64,000 bases of DNA from Mumia sp050632745 (GTDB lineage Bacteria > Actinomycetota > Actinomycetes > Propionibacteriales > Nocardioidaceae): positions 682,001 through 746,000 of the forward strand of contig NZ_JBODSD010000001.1 in NCBI RefSeq assembly GCF_050632745.1. Direction: 5' to 3'. Shown piece by piece: positions 9,098 through 17,961 of the stretch. Every line of letters starts with the position of its first letter. The first letter of the stretch is position 1. The notes under the pieces are model-generated. The model did not search any database and was not told where the DNA came from. It saw only the letters and a program-made list of their open reading frames with translations. Made by a program: the position numbers and the translations under genes.

Positions 9098-9104
9098 GCG
9101 CAGC

Positions 9105-10952
9105 ATGAGCCAGTTGTCGTTGAACGGCGACGCGTCCTCCTCCCGCGAAGCGTGGGAGAAGTCCGCGGCGGCCGTCCTCCGCAAGTCCGGACGGCTGTCG
9201 GACGACCAGCCCGACGCCGCGGTGTGGGAGGCGTTGGCGACCCGCACCCTCGACGACATCGCGGTCACGCCGCTCGGCACCCCCGAGCTCGTCGCGGACC
9301 TCCCCGACCCCGGCCTCCCCGGCCAGGCGCCGTACGTCCGCGGGACGCGGGCCCGCCGCGACGACGGCTCGTGGGACGTGCGCGTCCTGCACGAGGACCC
9401 CGACGCCGCCAAGACGGCCGAGGCGATCCTGACCGACCTGGAGAACGGCGCCACCTCCGTGTGGCTGCGGCTGGGTCCCGAGGCGATCGACCCGGCGGCG
9501 CTCGCCACCGTGCTCGACCGGGTGTTCGTGGATCTCGCCCCGGTCGTCCTGGAGGCCCGTTCCGACGCGATGGGTGCGGCCGACGCGTTCTGCCGCTACC
9601 TCGACGAGCGGGCCGTCACCCCCGCCCCCGGCACGAACCTGGGTCTCGACCCGATCGGTGCCGCCCTGCGCGGCTACACCAGCGCGATGGTCCTCGAGAC
9701 GGTCGTGGTCGAGGCTGCCCGCAAGGCGTCCGAGCGCGGGATCGCCGCGTTCGTCGTCGACGCGACCGCGGCCCACGACGGAGGGGCCTCCGACGCGCAG
9801 GAGGTGGGCTACGCGCTCGCGGTCGGGGCGGCGTACCTGCGCCTCCTCGATGCGGCAGGGTTCCCGGTCGACGACGCGCTCGCGCTCGTCGAGTTCCGGT
9901 TCGCCGCGACCGACGAGCAGTTCACGACCATCGCGAAGCTCCGTGCCGCCCGCCGCGCCTGGAACCGGCTCGCCGAGCTCTCCGGTGCCGCCGACGTCGC
10001 GCGCGGACAGGTCCAGCACGCGGTGACGTCGCGCGTGATGCTCAGCAAGTACGACCCGTGGGTCAACATGCTGCGGACCACCGTCGCGGCGTTCGCGGCC
10101 GGCGTCGGCGGCGCCTCCTCGGTGACGGTGCTGCCCTTCGACGCCCCCCTCGGCCTGCCGGACGCCTTCAGCCGCCGGATCGCCCGCAACACCTCCTCCC
10201 TGCTCGTCGCGGAGTCGCACGTCGGCGCCGTGACCGACCCGGCGGGCGGCGCGTACGCGGTCGAGCGCCTCACCGACGACCTCGCCCGCGCGGCGTGGGA
10301 GGAGCTGGGCCGGATCGAGGACGCAGGCGGCGTCGTCGACGCGATCGAGGACGGCTCCCTGGTCGCCCGGCACCGGGCGGTCGCCCGCGAGCGCGAGCAC
10401 CAGGTCGCCCAGCGCAAGCGCCCGCTCACCGGGCTCTCGGAGTTCCCGAACCTGCGCGAGGTGCTGCCCGAGCGCACCCCGTACCCCGAGGGCGCCGAGC
10501 CGGTGCAGCGCTACGGCGCGGCGTTCGAGGCGCTGCGCGACAACCCGGTCGCGACCCCGGTCTTCCTGGCGACGATGGGCCCCATCTCGGCCCACACCGC
10601 ACGGGTCACCTTCATCGCGAACCTGCTTGCCGCAGGCGGCATCGAGACGGTGGCGGCCGGCCCCACGACCGGCGTCGACGGAGTCCTGGCCTCGTACGAC
10701 GGCGCGCCCGTGGTGTGCCTCGCCGGCCCGGACAGCGCGTACAGGGAGTGGGGCGCCGACCTCGTCGCCGCCCTCCGCGAGGCCGGGGCCCAGTGGGTGA
10801 TCCTGGCCGGGAAGCCCGTCGAGGGCGTCGAGGCGGACGCCACCGCGGCCATGGGCGTCGACGCGCTGGCCTTCCTGCACGAGACGCGCGGCCACCTCGG
10901 CGCCGCGCGCGCGGCCGGAGCGACCGCCGGCGAGAACGGAGCAGACGCATGA
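9105..10952 (+). CDS. mutA: Methylmalonyl-CoA mutase small (beta) subunit MutA
   Basis: 615 residues, mutase barrel of the MutA type. It is the non-catalytic partner: the C-terminal B12-domain-like part (around residues 480-600, PVFLATMGPISAHTARVTF) lacks the DxHxxG cobalamin-ligand motif that the large subunit has. With MutB it interconverts (R)-methylmalonyl-CoA and succinyl-CoA in propionate, odd-chain and branched-chain breakdown. ATG 9105 was chosen for the leaderless TACGAT spacing; ATG 9096 is in frame and possible. It overlaps mutB by ATGA, giving equal synthesis of the two subunits. Confidence 0.93.
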   Translation: MSQLSLNGDASSSREAWEKSAAAVLRKSGRLSDDQPDAAVWEALATRTLDDIAVTPLGTPELVADLPDPGLPGQAPYVRGTRARRDDGSWDVRVLHEDPDAAKTAEAILTDLENGATSVWLRLGPEAIDPAALATVLDRVFVDLAPVVLEARSDAMGAADAFCRYLDERAVTPAPGTNLGLDPIGAALRGYTSAMVLETVVVEAARKASERGIAAFVVDATAAHDGGASDAQEVGYALAVGAAYLRLLDAAGFPVDDALALVEFRFAATDEQFTTIAKLRAARRAWNRLAELSGAADVARGQVQHAVTSRVMLSKYDPWVNMLRTTVAAFAAGVGGASSVTVLPFDAPLGLPDAFSRRIARNTSSLLVAESHVGAVTDPAGGAYAVERLTDDLARAAWEELGRIEDAGGVVDAIEDGSLVARHRAVAREREHQVAQRKRPLTGLSEFPNLREVLPERTPYPEGAEPVQRYGAAFEALRDNPVATPVFLATMGPISAHTARVTFIANLLAAGGIETVAAGPTTGVDGVLASYDGAPVVCLAGPDSAYREWGADLVAALREAGAQWVILAGKPVEGVEADATAAMGVDALAFLHETRGHLGAARAAGATAGENGADA

Positions 10953-13132
10953 GCATCCCCGATTCCTTCTCCGGGCTGCCCCTCGATCCCGAGCAGCCGT
11001 ACGCCGCGGACCGCGCCGCGTACGACCGCAGCGTCGACGGTGCCGAGCCGTGGGCCGCGCCCGAGGGCATCGACGTCGCGCCGCTCTACACCGCCGCGGA
11101 CCTCGAGGGCCTCGACGCGCTCGACACCTACCCGGGTCTGGCGCCGTTCCTGCGCGGGCCGTACCCGACGATGTACACGACGCAGCCGTGGACGGTCCGC
11201 CAGTACGCGGGCTTCTCGACCGCCGAGGAGTCGAACGCCTTCTACCGGCGCAACCTCGCAGCGGGTCAGAAGGGGCTGTCGGTCGCCTTCGACCTCGCGA
11301 CCCACCGCGGCTACGACTCCGACAACCCGCGCGTCGTCGGCGACGTCGGCATGGCCGGGGTCGCGATCGACTCGATCTACGACACGCGCACGCTGTTCGA
11401 GGGCATCCCGCTGGACAAGATGAGCGTCTCGATGACGATGAACGGCGCGGTGCTCCCGGTGCTCGCGCTCTACATCGTCGCGGCCGAGGAGCAGGGGGTG
11501 AAGCCGGAGCAGCTCGCGGGGACGATCCAGAACGACATCCTCAAGGAGTTCATGGTCCGCAACACCTACATCTACCCGCCGGCGCCGTCGATGCGGATCA
11601 TCTCCGACATCTTCGCCTACACCGCGCAGAAGATGCCGAAGTTCAACTCGATCTCGATCTCCGGCTACCACATCCAGGAGGCCGGGGCGACCAACGACCT
11701 CGAGCTCGCGTACACGCTGGCCGACGGCGTGGAGTACATCCGCGCCGGCCTCGACGTGGGACTCGACATCGACGCGTTCGCGCCGCGGCTGTCGTTCTTC
11801 TGGGCGATCGGGATGAACTTCTTCATGGAGGTCGCCAAGATGCGCGCCGCGCGTGCGCTCTGGTCGCGGCTCGTGTCGGAGTTCGAGCCTGCGAACCCGA
11901 AGTCGGCCTCGCTGCGGACCCACTCGCAGACCTCGGGCTGGTCCCTCACGGCGCAGGACGTCTTCAACAACGTGCAGCGCACCGCGATCGAGGCGATGGC
12001 CGCGACGCAGGGGCACACCCAGTCGCTGCACACCAACGCCCTCGACGAGGCGATCGCGCTCCCGACCGACTTCTCCGCCCGCATCGCCCGCAACACACAG
12101 CTCCTGCTCCAGCAGGAGTCGGGGACGACAGCGACGATCGACCCGTGGGGTGGCTCGTACTACGTCGAGCGGCTCACCCACGACCTCGCGCGTCGCGCGT
12201 GGGCGCACATCGAGGAGGTCGAGAAGGCCGGCGGCATGGCCAAGGCCATCGAGGCGGGCATCCCCAAGATGCGCGTCGAGGAGGCCGCTGCCCGGACGCA
12301 GGCGCGGATCGACTCCGGCCAGCAGGCCGTGATCGGCGTCAACACCTACCGGGTCGACTCCGAGGAGCCGTTCGAGGTCCTCAAGGTCGACAACCGCGCG
12401 GTGTACGCCGCGCAGGTCGCCAAGCTCGAGCGGCTGCGCGCCGAGCGCGACGCCGACGAGGTGCGCCGGACCCTGGACGCGCTCACCGCGTCCGCCGGGC
12501 GCGGGGCGAGCAAGGACGGGTCGCTCGACGGCAACCTGCTCGCGCTCGCGGTCGACGCAGCACGCGCGAAGGCCACGGTCGGCGAGATCTCCGACGCGCT
12601 CGAGAAGGTGTACGGACGCCACAAGGCCGTCATCCGTACGATCTCTGGTGTGTACCGATCCGAGGCGGGCAAGGCCGACAACGTCGAGCGCGTGATCGCG
12701 GCGACCGACGCCTTCGAGGAGGCGGAGGGGCGCCGCCCGCGCATCCTGGTGGCCAAGATGGGCCAGGACGGGCACGACCGTGGCCAGAAGGTCATCGTCT
12801 CCGCCTTCGCCGACATGGGGTTCGACGTCGACGTGGGCCCGCTGTTCTCCACCCCGGAGGAGGTGGCCCAGCAGGCGGTCGACGCCGACGTCCACGTCGT
12901 GGGCGTGTCGTCGCTGGCTGCCGGACACCTCACGCTCGTGCCTGCGCTGCGTGACGCGCTGGCCGAGCTGGGACGCCCCGACGTGCTGATCGTCGTCGGC
13001 GGCGTGATCCCTCCGGACGACGTGGAGACGCTGAAGGGGATGGGGGCGGCCTCGGTGTTCCTGCCGGGCACCGTCATCGCCGAGTCGGCGCTGGAGCTGC
13101 TCGACAAGCTCCGGACGACCCTGCAGCACTGA
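10949..13132 (+). CDS. mutB: Methylmalonyl-CoA mutase large (alpha) subunit MutB
   Basis: 727 residues with N-terminal substrate-binding TIM barrel (YTTQPWTVRQYAGFSTAEES, SISGYHIQEAGA) and a C-terminal cobalamin domain from about residue 595 with KMGQDGHDRGQKVI, where the His is the lower axial cobalt ligand. Adenosylcobalamin-dependent isomerase, cytoplasmic heterodimer with MutA. The start ATG 10949 overlaps the mutA stop. The frame stays open upstream through mutA but in a frame with arginine-rich translation, a GC artefact. Followed without gap by meaB. Confidence 0.97.
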   Translation: MSIPDSFSGLPLDPEQPYAADRAAYDRSVDGAEPWAAPEGIDVAPLYTAADLEGLDALDTYPGLAPFLRGPYPTMYTTQPWTVRQYAGFSTAEESNAFYRRNLAAGQKGLSVAFDLATHRGYDSDNPRVVGDVGMAGVAIDSIYDTRTLFEGIPLDKMSVSMTMNGAVLPVLALYIVAAEEQGVKPEQLAGTIQNDILKEFMVRNTYIYPPAPSMRIISDIFAYTAQKMPKFNSISISGYHIQEAGATNDLELAYTLADGVEYIRAGLDVGLDIDAFAPRLSFFWAIGMNFFMEVAKMRAARALWSRLVSEFEPANPKSASLRTHSQTSGWSLTAQDVFNNVQRTAIEAMAATQGHTQSLHTNALDEAIALPTDFSARIARNTQLLLQQESGTTATIDPWGGSYYVERLTHDLARRAWAHIEEVEKAGGMAKAIEAGIPKMRVEEAAARTQARIDSGQQAVIGVNTYRVDSEEPFEVLKVDNRAVYAAQVAKLERLRAERDADEVRRTLDALTASAGRGASKDGSLDGNLLALAVDAARAKATVGEISDALEKVYGRHKAVIRTISGVYRSEAGKADNVERVIAATDAFEEAEGRRPRILVAKMGQDGHDRGQKVIVSAFADMGFDVDVGPLFSTPEEVAQQAVDADVHVVGVSSLAAGHLTLVPALRDALAELGRPDVLIVVGGVIPPDDVETLKGMGAASVFLPGTVIAESALELLDKLRTTLQH

Positions 13133-14121
13133 TGGTCGACGTCGCGGAGCTCGCCGAGCGCGTACGGGCCGGGGAGCGCGCCGCGGTCGCGCGCGCGATC
13201 ACGCTGGTCGAGTCGCGTCGCCCGGACCACCGGCACGCGGCTCGCGAGCTGCTCGCGGTCCTGACGCCGGGCGCCGGTGGCGCGGTGCGCGTCGGTATCT
13301 CGGGCGTTCCTGGCGTCGGGAAGTCGACGTTCATCGAGGCGCTCGGGACGCACCTGACCGGGACCGACCACAAGGTCGGCGTGCTCGCCGTCGACCCGTC
13401 GTCGGTACGGACCGGCGGCTCGGTGCTCGGGGACAAGACGCGGATGCCTGAGCTCGCGGCCGACCCCCGGGCGTACATCCGGCCCTCGCCGTCGGCGGGC
13501 ACCCTCGGCGGTGTCGCACGCGCGACCACCCAGGCGATCCTCGTCCTCGAGGCCGCCGGGTTCGACGTGGTGCTGGTCGAGACGGTCGGCGTGGGCCAGT
13601 CCGAGGTCACGGTGGCGGGGATGGTGGACACCTTCCTCTTCCTCACGCTCGCGCGGACCGGCGACCAGCTGCAGGGCATCAAGAAGGGCATCCTCGAGAT
13701 CGCCGACGTGATCGCGGTCAACAAGGCCGACGGCGACCGCGAGCCCGAGGCCCGGGTCGCCGCCAAGGACCTCGCGGGCGCGATCCGGCTCGTGCACGCG
13801 GGGACGACCGGGTGGGTGCCCCCGGTGCTCACGTGCTCCGGGCTCGAGGGCACCGACGTGGACACGGTGTGGCTGCGCGTGCTGCGGCACCGCGAGTTCC
13901 TCGGAGCCACGGGGCTGCGGGACAAGCGAGCGGCGCAGCAGCTGGAGTTCATGTGGGCGCTGGTGCGCGACGAGCTCGACCAGCGGCTGCGACGCTCGGA
14001 CGCGGTGCGCGCCGTGCTCGACGAGGTGCGTGCCGGTGTCCTGGCGGGCGACATGCCGGCCACGAACGCCGCCGACGCCATCCTCGCCGCCTACGACGAC
14101 CCTCCCCGCCCCCCGATTTGA
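13132..14121 (+). CDS. meaB: Methylmalonyl-CoA mutase-associated GTPase MeaB
   Basis: 329-residue SIMIBI G protein that guards and reloads the cobalamin cofactor of the mutase. It has Walker A GVPGVGKST (near residue 57), the Asp in LAVDPSS, and the later GVGQSEVTVAGMVD and NKADGDR (NKxD guanine-specificity) motifs. The ATG shares its A with the mutB stop (TGATG), so it is coupled to the mutase. Its last codons and stop lie inside the left arm of a long palindrome (14107-14180), which is unusual for a coding end. Confidence 0.95.
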   Translation: MVDVAELAERVRAGERAAVARAITLVESRRPDHRHAARELLAVLTPGAGGAVRVGISGVPGVGKSTFIEALGTHLTGTDHKVGVLAVDPSSVRTGGSVLGDKTRMPELAADPRAYIRPSPSAGTLGGVARATTQAILVLEAAGFDVVLVETVGVGQSEVTVAGMVDTFLFLTLARTGDQLQGIKKGILEIADVIAVNKADGDREPEARVAAKDLAGAIRLVHAGTTGWVPPVLTCSGLEGTDVDTVWLRVLRHREFLGATGLRDKRAAQQLEFMWALVRDELDQRLRRSDAVRAVLDEVRAGVLAGDMPATNAADAILAAYDDPPRPPI

Positions 14122-14180
14122 CGCCTCGCCCACGTGGATCGGCGCCGGAACGGTGGACAAGGCGTCGAATCGTGGGGCGG
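14107..14180. repeat. Long imperfect palindrome, copy 1 (end of meaB)
   Basis: The outer arms 14107-14126 and 14161-14180 pair at 18 of 20 positions; the inner 9 nt pair less well around a loop of about 17 nt. The right part, beginning GGTGGACAAGGCGTCGAATC at 14152, is identical over 29 nt to 15175-15203. The left arm supplies the meaB stop codon (TGA at 14119-14121, context CGATTTGACGCC). There is no U-tract, so a plain intrinsic terminator is not obvious. Together with copy 2 it brackets the DUF559 gene. Confidence 0.8.
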
Positions 14181-14238
14181 CGGGGACCCCTGTGGACGAC
14201 CGTGACGGGGCGGGCGTCGACCTGGCCATCCTTCGGGG

Positions 14239-15144
14239 GTGCCGCCGTTCACCGCCGCCCAGGCCCGTTCAGCGGGCATCACCGACCGCCGGCTCGGGGG
14301 ACCGGGGTTCCGTCGCCTCTTCCGCGGCGTCTACGTCGCTGCTGACGTGGAGCCTGATCTGCTCTGCTGGATCCAGGCGGCTCTCCTGCTGCTTCCCGCA
14401 GATGCCGCGGCGAGCCATCTCACCGCACTGAGGCTGTACGGCCTCGAGCTGCGCGGGCTGTTCCCGCTCCACTTCTCGACGAACACGACGCGCCACCGAC
14501 GCCGTCGCGGCATCACGCTCCACCGGCGCCGCGGACTGCTCAACGTGCTGTTCCGTCATGGCGTCCGGTGCCTCGGCCCGGACCGGACCTACGTCGACTG
14601 CGCGACGATCCTCGGCGTCGTCGAGCTCGTCCAGGCCGCGGAGCATCTCCTGCACGCGGCGCACACGTCGTACGACGACATGAAGGCCTATCTCGAGCGG
14701 ACCCACATCGACGGTGTCCTGCGGGCGCGCCGCGCCTTCGCGCTCGTGCGCGAGGGCGCCGAGAGCCCGATGGAGACCCTGGTGCGCCTCGCGCTGGTGT
14801 TCGCGCGTCTCCCCGAGCCAGAGGTCAACCTCACGCTGGTCGACGGGGCGGGACGGTTCCTCGGACGGTGCGACCTGGTCTACCGGTCGTACCGCGTCGT
14901 CGTGGAGTACGACGGCGCGTGGCACGAGCGCTCGCGGAAGCAGCGGGCGTACGACCGCACGCGTCGGGAGAACCTCGAGCGCGACGGGTGGATCGTGATC
15001 GTCGTGCTCGACGACGACCTGCCGCGACTCCGGCAGGTGGCGTGGCGGGTCCACCGGGCGCTGCGCGAGCGCGGGTACGACGGGCCCGCGCCGGCGTTCA
15101 ACGCCATGTGGGCCACCTGGTTCGACCGCACCCCCACGATGTGA
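14239..15144 (+). CDS. DUF559-type PD-(D/E)XK nuclease-like protein with N-terminal HTH-like region
   Basis: 301 residues. The N-terminus (FTAAQARSAGITDRRL ... FRGVYVAAD) matches the AbiEi-like winged-helix domain often fused to DUF559 in Nocardioides-type genomes. The C-terminus (residues about 190-270) has the Vsr/PD-(D/E)XK-like layout: E in LPEPEVNLTL, D in LGRCDLVY, then VVVEYDGAWHERS and a downstream WIVIVV strand. DNA cleavage is inferred, not shown. GTG 14239 lies 6 nt after CATCCT and has weak ribosome-binding context. The gene stands alone between two copies of the same palindrome, and its own stop codon is in the left arm of the second copy. Family members are typically multicopy; role unknown. 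Confidence 0.75.
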   Translation: MPPFTAAQARSAGITDRRLGGPGFRRLFRGVYVAADVEPDLLCWIQAALLLLPADAAASHLTALRLYGLELRGLFPLHFSTNTTRHRRRRGITLHRRRGLLNVLFRHGVRCLGPDRTYVDCATILGVVELVQAAEHLLHAAHTSYDDMKAYLERTHIDGVLRARRAFALVREGAESPMETLVRLALVFARLPEPEVNLTLVDGAGRFLGRCDLVYRSYRVVVEYDGAWHERSRKQRAYDRTRRENLERDGWIVIVVLDDDLPRLRQVAWRVHRALRERGYDGPAPAFNAMWATWFDRTPTM

Positions 15145-15200
15145 CGCCTTGTCCACCTCCCGGGGTGCCGAGAAGGTGGACAAGGCGTCGAATCGTGGGG
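15132..15200. repeat. Long palindrome, copy 2 (end of the DUF559 gene)
   Basis: Arms 15132-15157 and 15175-15200 pair at 24 of 26 positions around a 17-nt loop. The right arm is identical to that of copy 1 and continues identically to 15203. The left arm holds the TGA of the DUF559 gene (15142-15144, context CGATGTGACGCC), at the same place where copy 1 holds the meaB stop. A G-rich run (15197-15224) follows before the convergent citrate synthase end. Confidence 0.85.
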
Positions 15201-15224
15201 CGGGGCGGGTTGGGGCGGGGCGGG

Positions 15225-16343
15225 CTAGGCCCAGGCGGGGTTCCAGCCGTCGACGTCCTCGGGCTTGCGCGAGGCGGGACCGGTGTAGATCGCCGACGGG
15301 CGGATCAGGCGGCCGGTGCGCTTCTGCTCGAGGATGTGCGCGCTCCACCCGGCCGTGCGGGCGCAGGTGAACATCGAGGTGAACATGTGGGGCGGGATCT
15401 CGGCGAAGTCGAGGACGATCGCCGCCCAGAACTCCACGTTGGTCTCGAGCACGCGGTCGGGGCGACGCTCACGGAGCTCGGCGAGCGCCGCCTCCTCGAG
15501 CGCCTCGGCGACCGCGTAGCGGGGAGCGTTCAGCTCGCGGGCGGTACGGCGCAGCACGCGGGCGCGGGGGTCCTCGGCGCGGTAGACGCGGTGCCCGAAG
15601 CCCATCAGGCGCTCGCCGGAGTCCAGCAGCCCCTTGACGTAGGTGCGTGCGTCGTCGGTCTTCTCGACGTCAGCGATCATGCCCAGCACGCGCGACGGCG
15701 CACCGCCGTGCAGCGGCCCGGACATCGCTCCGACCGCTCCGGAGAGCGCCGCCGCCACGTCGGCCCCGGTCGAGGCGATGACGCGCGCGGTGAAGGTCGA
15801 GGCGTTCATGCCGTGCTCGGCCGCGGAGGCCCAGTACGCGTCGATGGCCTTGACGTGCGCCGGGTCAGCCTCGCCGCGCCACCGGGTGAGGAACCGCTCG
15901 GTGATCGTGCTGGCCTTGTCGATCTCGGACTGCGGGACCATCGGCTGGCCGATGCCGCGGGCGGCCTGGGCGACGTACGACAGCACCATCACCGCCGTAC
16001 GGGCCAGGTCGTCGCGCGCCTGCTCGGGCTCGATGTCGTACAGCTGGCGCAGCCCCCACGCCGGCGCCGTCAGCGCGATCGCGCTCTGGACGTCGACACG
16101 GATGTCGCCGGAGTGGACCGGGATCGGGAACGGCTCGGCGGGCGGCAGGCCCGGCTCGTACGTGCCGTCGACCAGGAGGCCCCAGATCTTCTCGAACGGC
16201 ACGCGGCCGACCAGGTCCTCGATGTCGACGCCGCGGTAGCGCAGCGCGGAGCCTTCCTTGTCCGGCTCGGCGATCTCGGTGGCGAAGGCCACGACGCCTT
16301 CGAGGCCCTCGTGGACCTTCACCTTCTCGGGTACGTCAGTCAT
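15225..16343 (-). CDS. Citrate synthase (GltA2/CitA type)
   Basis: 372 residues. Condenses oxaloacetate and acetyl-CoA. Active-site blocks are seen: EHGMNASTFTARV (His), GPLHGGAPSRVL (His), MGFGHRVYRAEDPRARVL (His/Arg) and a late Asp-type region near VEFWAAIVLDFAEI. The N-terminus GLEGVVAFATEIAEPDKEG is that of actinobacterial citrate synthase 2. ATG 16343 is placed 7 nt after CACAAT (leaderless); ATG 16352, three codons upstream, has a GAGGGG Shine-Dalgarno and is the rival start. Divergent from pdxH with overlapping promoter space. Confidence 0.92.
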   Translation of the reverse strand: MTDVPEKVKVHEGLEGVVAFATEIAEPDKEGSALRYRGVDIEDLVGRVPFEKIWGLLVDGTYEPGLPPAEPFPIPVHSGDIRVDVQSAIALTAPAWGLRQLYDIEPEQARDDLARTAVMVLSYVAQAARGIGQPMVPQSEIDKASTITERFLTRWRGEADPAHVKAIDAYWASAAEHGMNASTFTARVIASTGADVAAALSGAVGAMSGPLHGGAPSRVLGMIADVEKTDDARTYVKGLLDSGERLMGFGHRVYRAEDPRARVLRRTARELNAPRYAVAEALEEAALAELRERRPDRVLETNVEFWAAIVLDFAEIPPHMFTSMFTCARTAGWSAHILEQKRTGRLIRPSAIYTGPASRKPEDVDGWNPAWA

Positions 16344-16382
16344 GCCCGTCATTGTGCCCCTCATCTGCCCGTCGGCGTCTCG

Positions 16383-16388
16383 TAGGGT
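16383..16388 (+). promoter_or_regulatory. -10 element of a leaderless pdxH promoter
   Basis: TAGGGT, then 7 nt, then the pdxH ATG at 16396. The 52-bp gap to the divergent citrate synthase start leaves no room for a conventional 5' UTR on either side. Confidence 0.45.
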
Positions 16389-16395
16389 GCTGTCC

Positions 16396-17037
16396 ATGGA
16401 GTCTCACGCGATCGCCGCGCTGCGCGAGGAGTACGAGGCAGCCGGACTGAGCGAGGCGGAGGCCGGGCACGACCCGGTGGCCCTCTTCGGCAGGTGGTTC
16501 GACGAGGCCGTGGCGTCCGGGATCCACGACCCCAACGCGATGGCGCTGGCCACGGCGACACCGGGGGCGAGACCGTCGGTGCGGATCGTTCTGCTGAAGG
16601 GCTTCGACGGCGACGGTGCGGTGTTCTACACCAACCGCGAGTCGCGCAAGGGCGAGGAGCTCGAGGTCAACCCGCACGCGTCCCTGGTCCTGCTGTGGCA
16701 CCCCCTGCAGCGGCAGGTGCGGATCGAGGGGACGGTGACGCGGGTCGACGACGAGCTGAGCGACGCCTACTTCGCGTCGCGGCCGCGCGGGTCCCAGCTC
16801 GGGGCCGTCGCGTCGGACCAGTCGCGCGTGGTCGCCGACCGGGTCGCGCTCGAGCGGGCGTACGACGCGGCAGAGGCGTCGTTCCCGGACGAGGTCGTGC
16901 GTCCGCCGTGGTGGGGCGGCTACCGCGTGTCGCTGGAGTCCGTGGAGTTCTGGCAGGGGCGCGTCGGGCGGATGCACGACCGCATCCGGTTCCGCGCCGT
17001 GGACGGGCACTGGCTGCGGGAGCGCCTGGCGCCGTAG
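16396..17037 (+). CDS. pdxH: Pyridoxamine/pyridoxine 5'-phosphate oxidase PdxH
   Basis: 213 residues, FMN-dependent oxidase that makes PLP from PNP/PMP. Seen are the FMN/PLP-binding blocks PSVRIVLLKGFDGDGAVFYT, ESRKGEELEVNPHASLVLLW, SRPRGSQLGAVAS and the C-terminal VEFWQGRVGRMHDR motif of the dimerisation region. Length is standard. ATG 16396 is chosen; the frame is open upstream but over the divergent gene. Neighbour citrate synthase is a common actinobacterial partner. Converges on map with 1 bp between stops. Confidence 0.94.
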   Translation: MESHAIAALREEYEAAGLSEAEAGHDPVALFGRWFDEAVASGIHDPNAMALATATPGARPSVRIVLLKGFDGDGAVFYTNRESRKGEELEVNPHASLVLLWHPLQRQVRIEGTVTRVDDELSDAYFASRPRGSQLGAVASDQSRVVADRVALERAYDAAEASFPDEVVRPPWWGGYRVSLESVEFWQGRVGRMHDRIRFRAVDGHWLRERLAP

Positions 17038-17038
17038 G

Positions 17039-17806
17039 TCAGACCAGGGTCAGGATCTGCGGGCCGTCCTCGGTGATGGCGACCGTGTGCTCGGCGTGCG
17101 CGGCGCGGGTGCCGTCCGCGGTCCGCAGCGTCCATCCGTCGGCGTCGGTGGCGTACTCGTCGGTGCCGCCGGCGATCAGCATCGGCTCGATCGCGATCAC
17201 GAGCCCCGCGCGCAGGGTGAGTCCGCGCCCCGGCCGACCGTCGTTCGGGACGTGCGGAGGCTCGTGCATGGTGCGACCGATGCCGTGCCCGCCGTGGTCG
17301 GCGAGCAGGCCGTAGCCGGCCTCGCGGGCGACCGCGCCGATCGCGTGGGCCACGTCGCCCAGCTTGTTGCCCGGGACCGCCTGCGCGATGCCGGCGTTCA
17401 GGGCTCGCTCCGTGGTGGCGACGAGATCGAGGTCGCCCTGGTCGCCGTCGCCGACGACGAACGTGGTCGCGGCGTCGCCGGTCCAGCCGTCGAGCGTCGC
17501 GCCGAAGTCCAGGCTGACGACGTCGCCGTCGACGAGCGGGACCTCGTCCGGGATGCCGTGGACGACGGCGTCGTTCACGCTCGCGCACAACACTGCGGGG
17601 AAGGGGACCGGGGCCCAGCGCGGGTGGTAGTCGAGGAACGGCGACGTCGCCCCCGCGTCGGTCAGCACGCGCGCCGCGACCGTGTCGAGATCCTGCGGGG
17701 TGACGCCCACCGCGGCGGCCTCGCGCATCGCCGCCAGGGCCAGGGCGACCACGCGCCCCGCCTCGCGCATGCGGGCGACCTGAGCAGGCGTCTTGATCTC
17801 GATCAC
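17039..17806 (-). CDS. map: Methionine aminopeptidase, type I
   Basis: 255 residues. Removes N-terminal Met. All five metal ligands are placed: Asp in VSLDFGA, Asp in WTGDAATTF, His in HGIGRTMHEPP, Glu in LVIAIEPML and Glu in AHAEHTVAI; the substrate His is in AVVHGIPDE. GTG 17806 begins the normal N-terminus (VIEIKTPAQVARM) and lies 6 nt after a TACGCT hexamer (17813-17818), so a leaderless transcript is likely. A terminated small transcript lies just upstream on the same strand and could also read into map. Confidence 0.95.
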   Translation of the reverse strand: MIEIKTPAQVARMREAGRVVALALAAMREAAAVGVTPQDLDTVAARVLTDAGATSPFLDYHPRWAPVPFPAVLCASVNDAVVHGIPDEVPLVDGDVVSLDFGATLDGWTGDAATTFVVGDGDQGDLDLVATTERALNAGIAQAVPGNKLGDVAHAIGAVAREAGYGLLADHGGHGIGRTMHEPPHVPNDGRPGRGLTLRAGLVIAIEPMLIAGGTDEYATDADGWTLRTADGTRAAHAEHTVAITEDGPQILTLV

Positions 17807-17847
17807 GGGGTCAGCGTACGGCGGTGCTGACCAGCGGGACCGCGCCG

Positions 17848-17909
17848 GAGAAAAGGAACGACCCGCGGGGTTGCGTGCCGAGCGGACATCGTCTCGGCCC
17901 CCGCGGGTC
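17848..17909 (-). terminator. Intrinsic terminator of the small transcript
   Basis: Perfect 11-bp stem GACCCGCGGGG/CCCCGCGGGTC (17899-17909 with 17860-17870), an inner 6-bp stem GCCGAG/CTCGGC, and on the minus strand the pyrimidine-rich tail GTTCCTTTTCTC (17859-17848). Confidence 0.75.
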
Positions 17910-17961
17910 GGGTGGCTGCCTGGGATTAGCCGCACGGTGCGGTTGATCCCCGGCACCGTGG

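Noticed and set aside
9152..10948. Upstream extension of mutB over mutA
   Set aside because: The extension is Arg/Pro-rich without homology, while mutA is clear in another frame and ends in an ATGA overlap with mutB.
15197..15224. G-rich run with GGGGCGGGGCGGG-type repeats as a G-quadruplex or phase-variable tract
   Set aside because: Interrupted by single C or T residues and close to base composition for this genome; kept only as part of the palindrome context.
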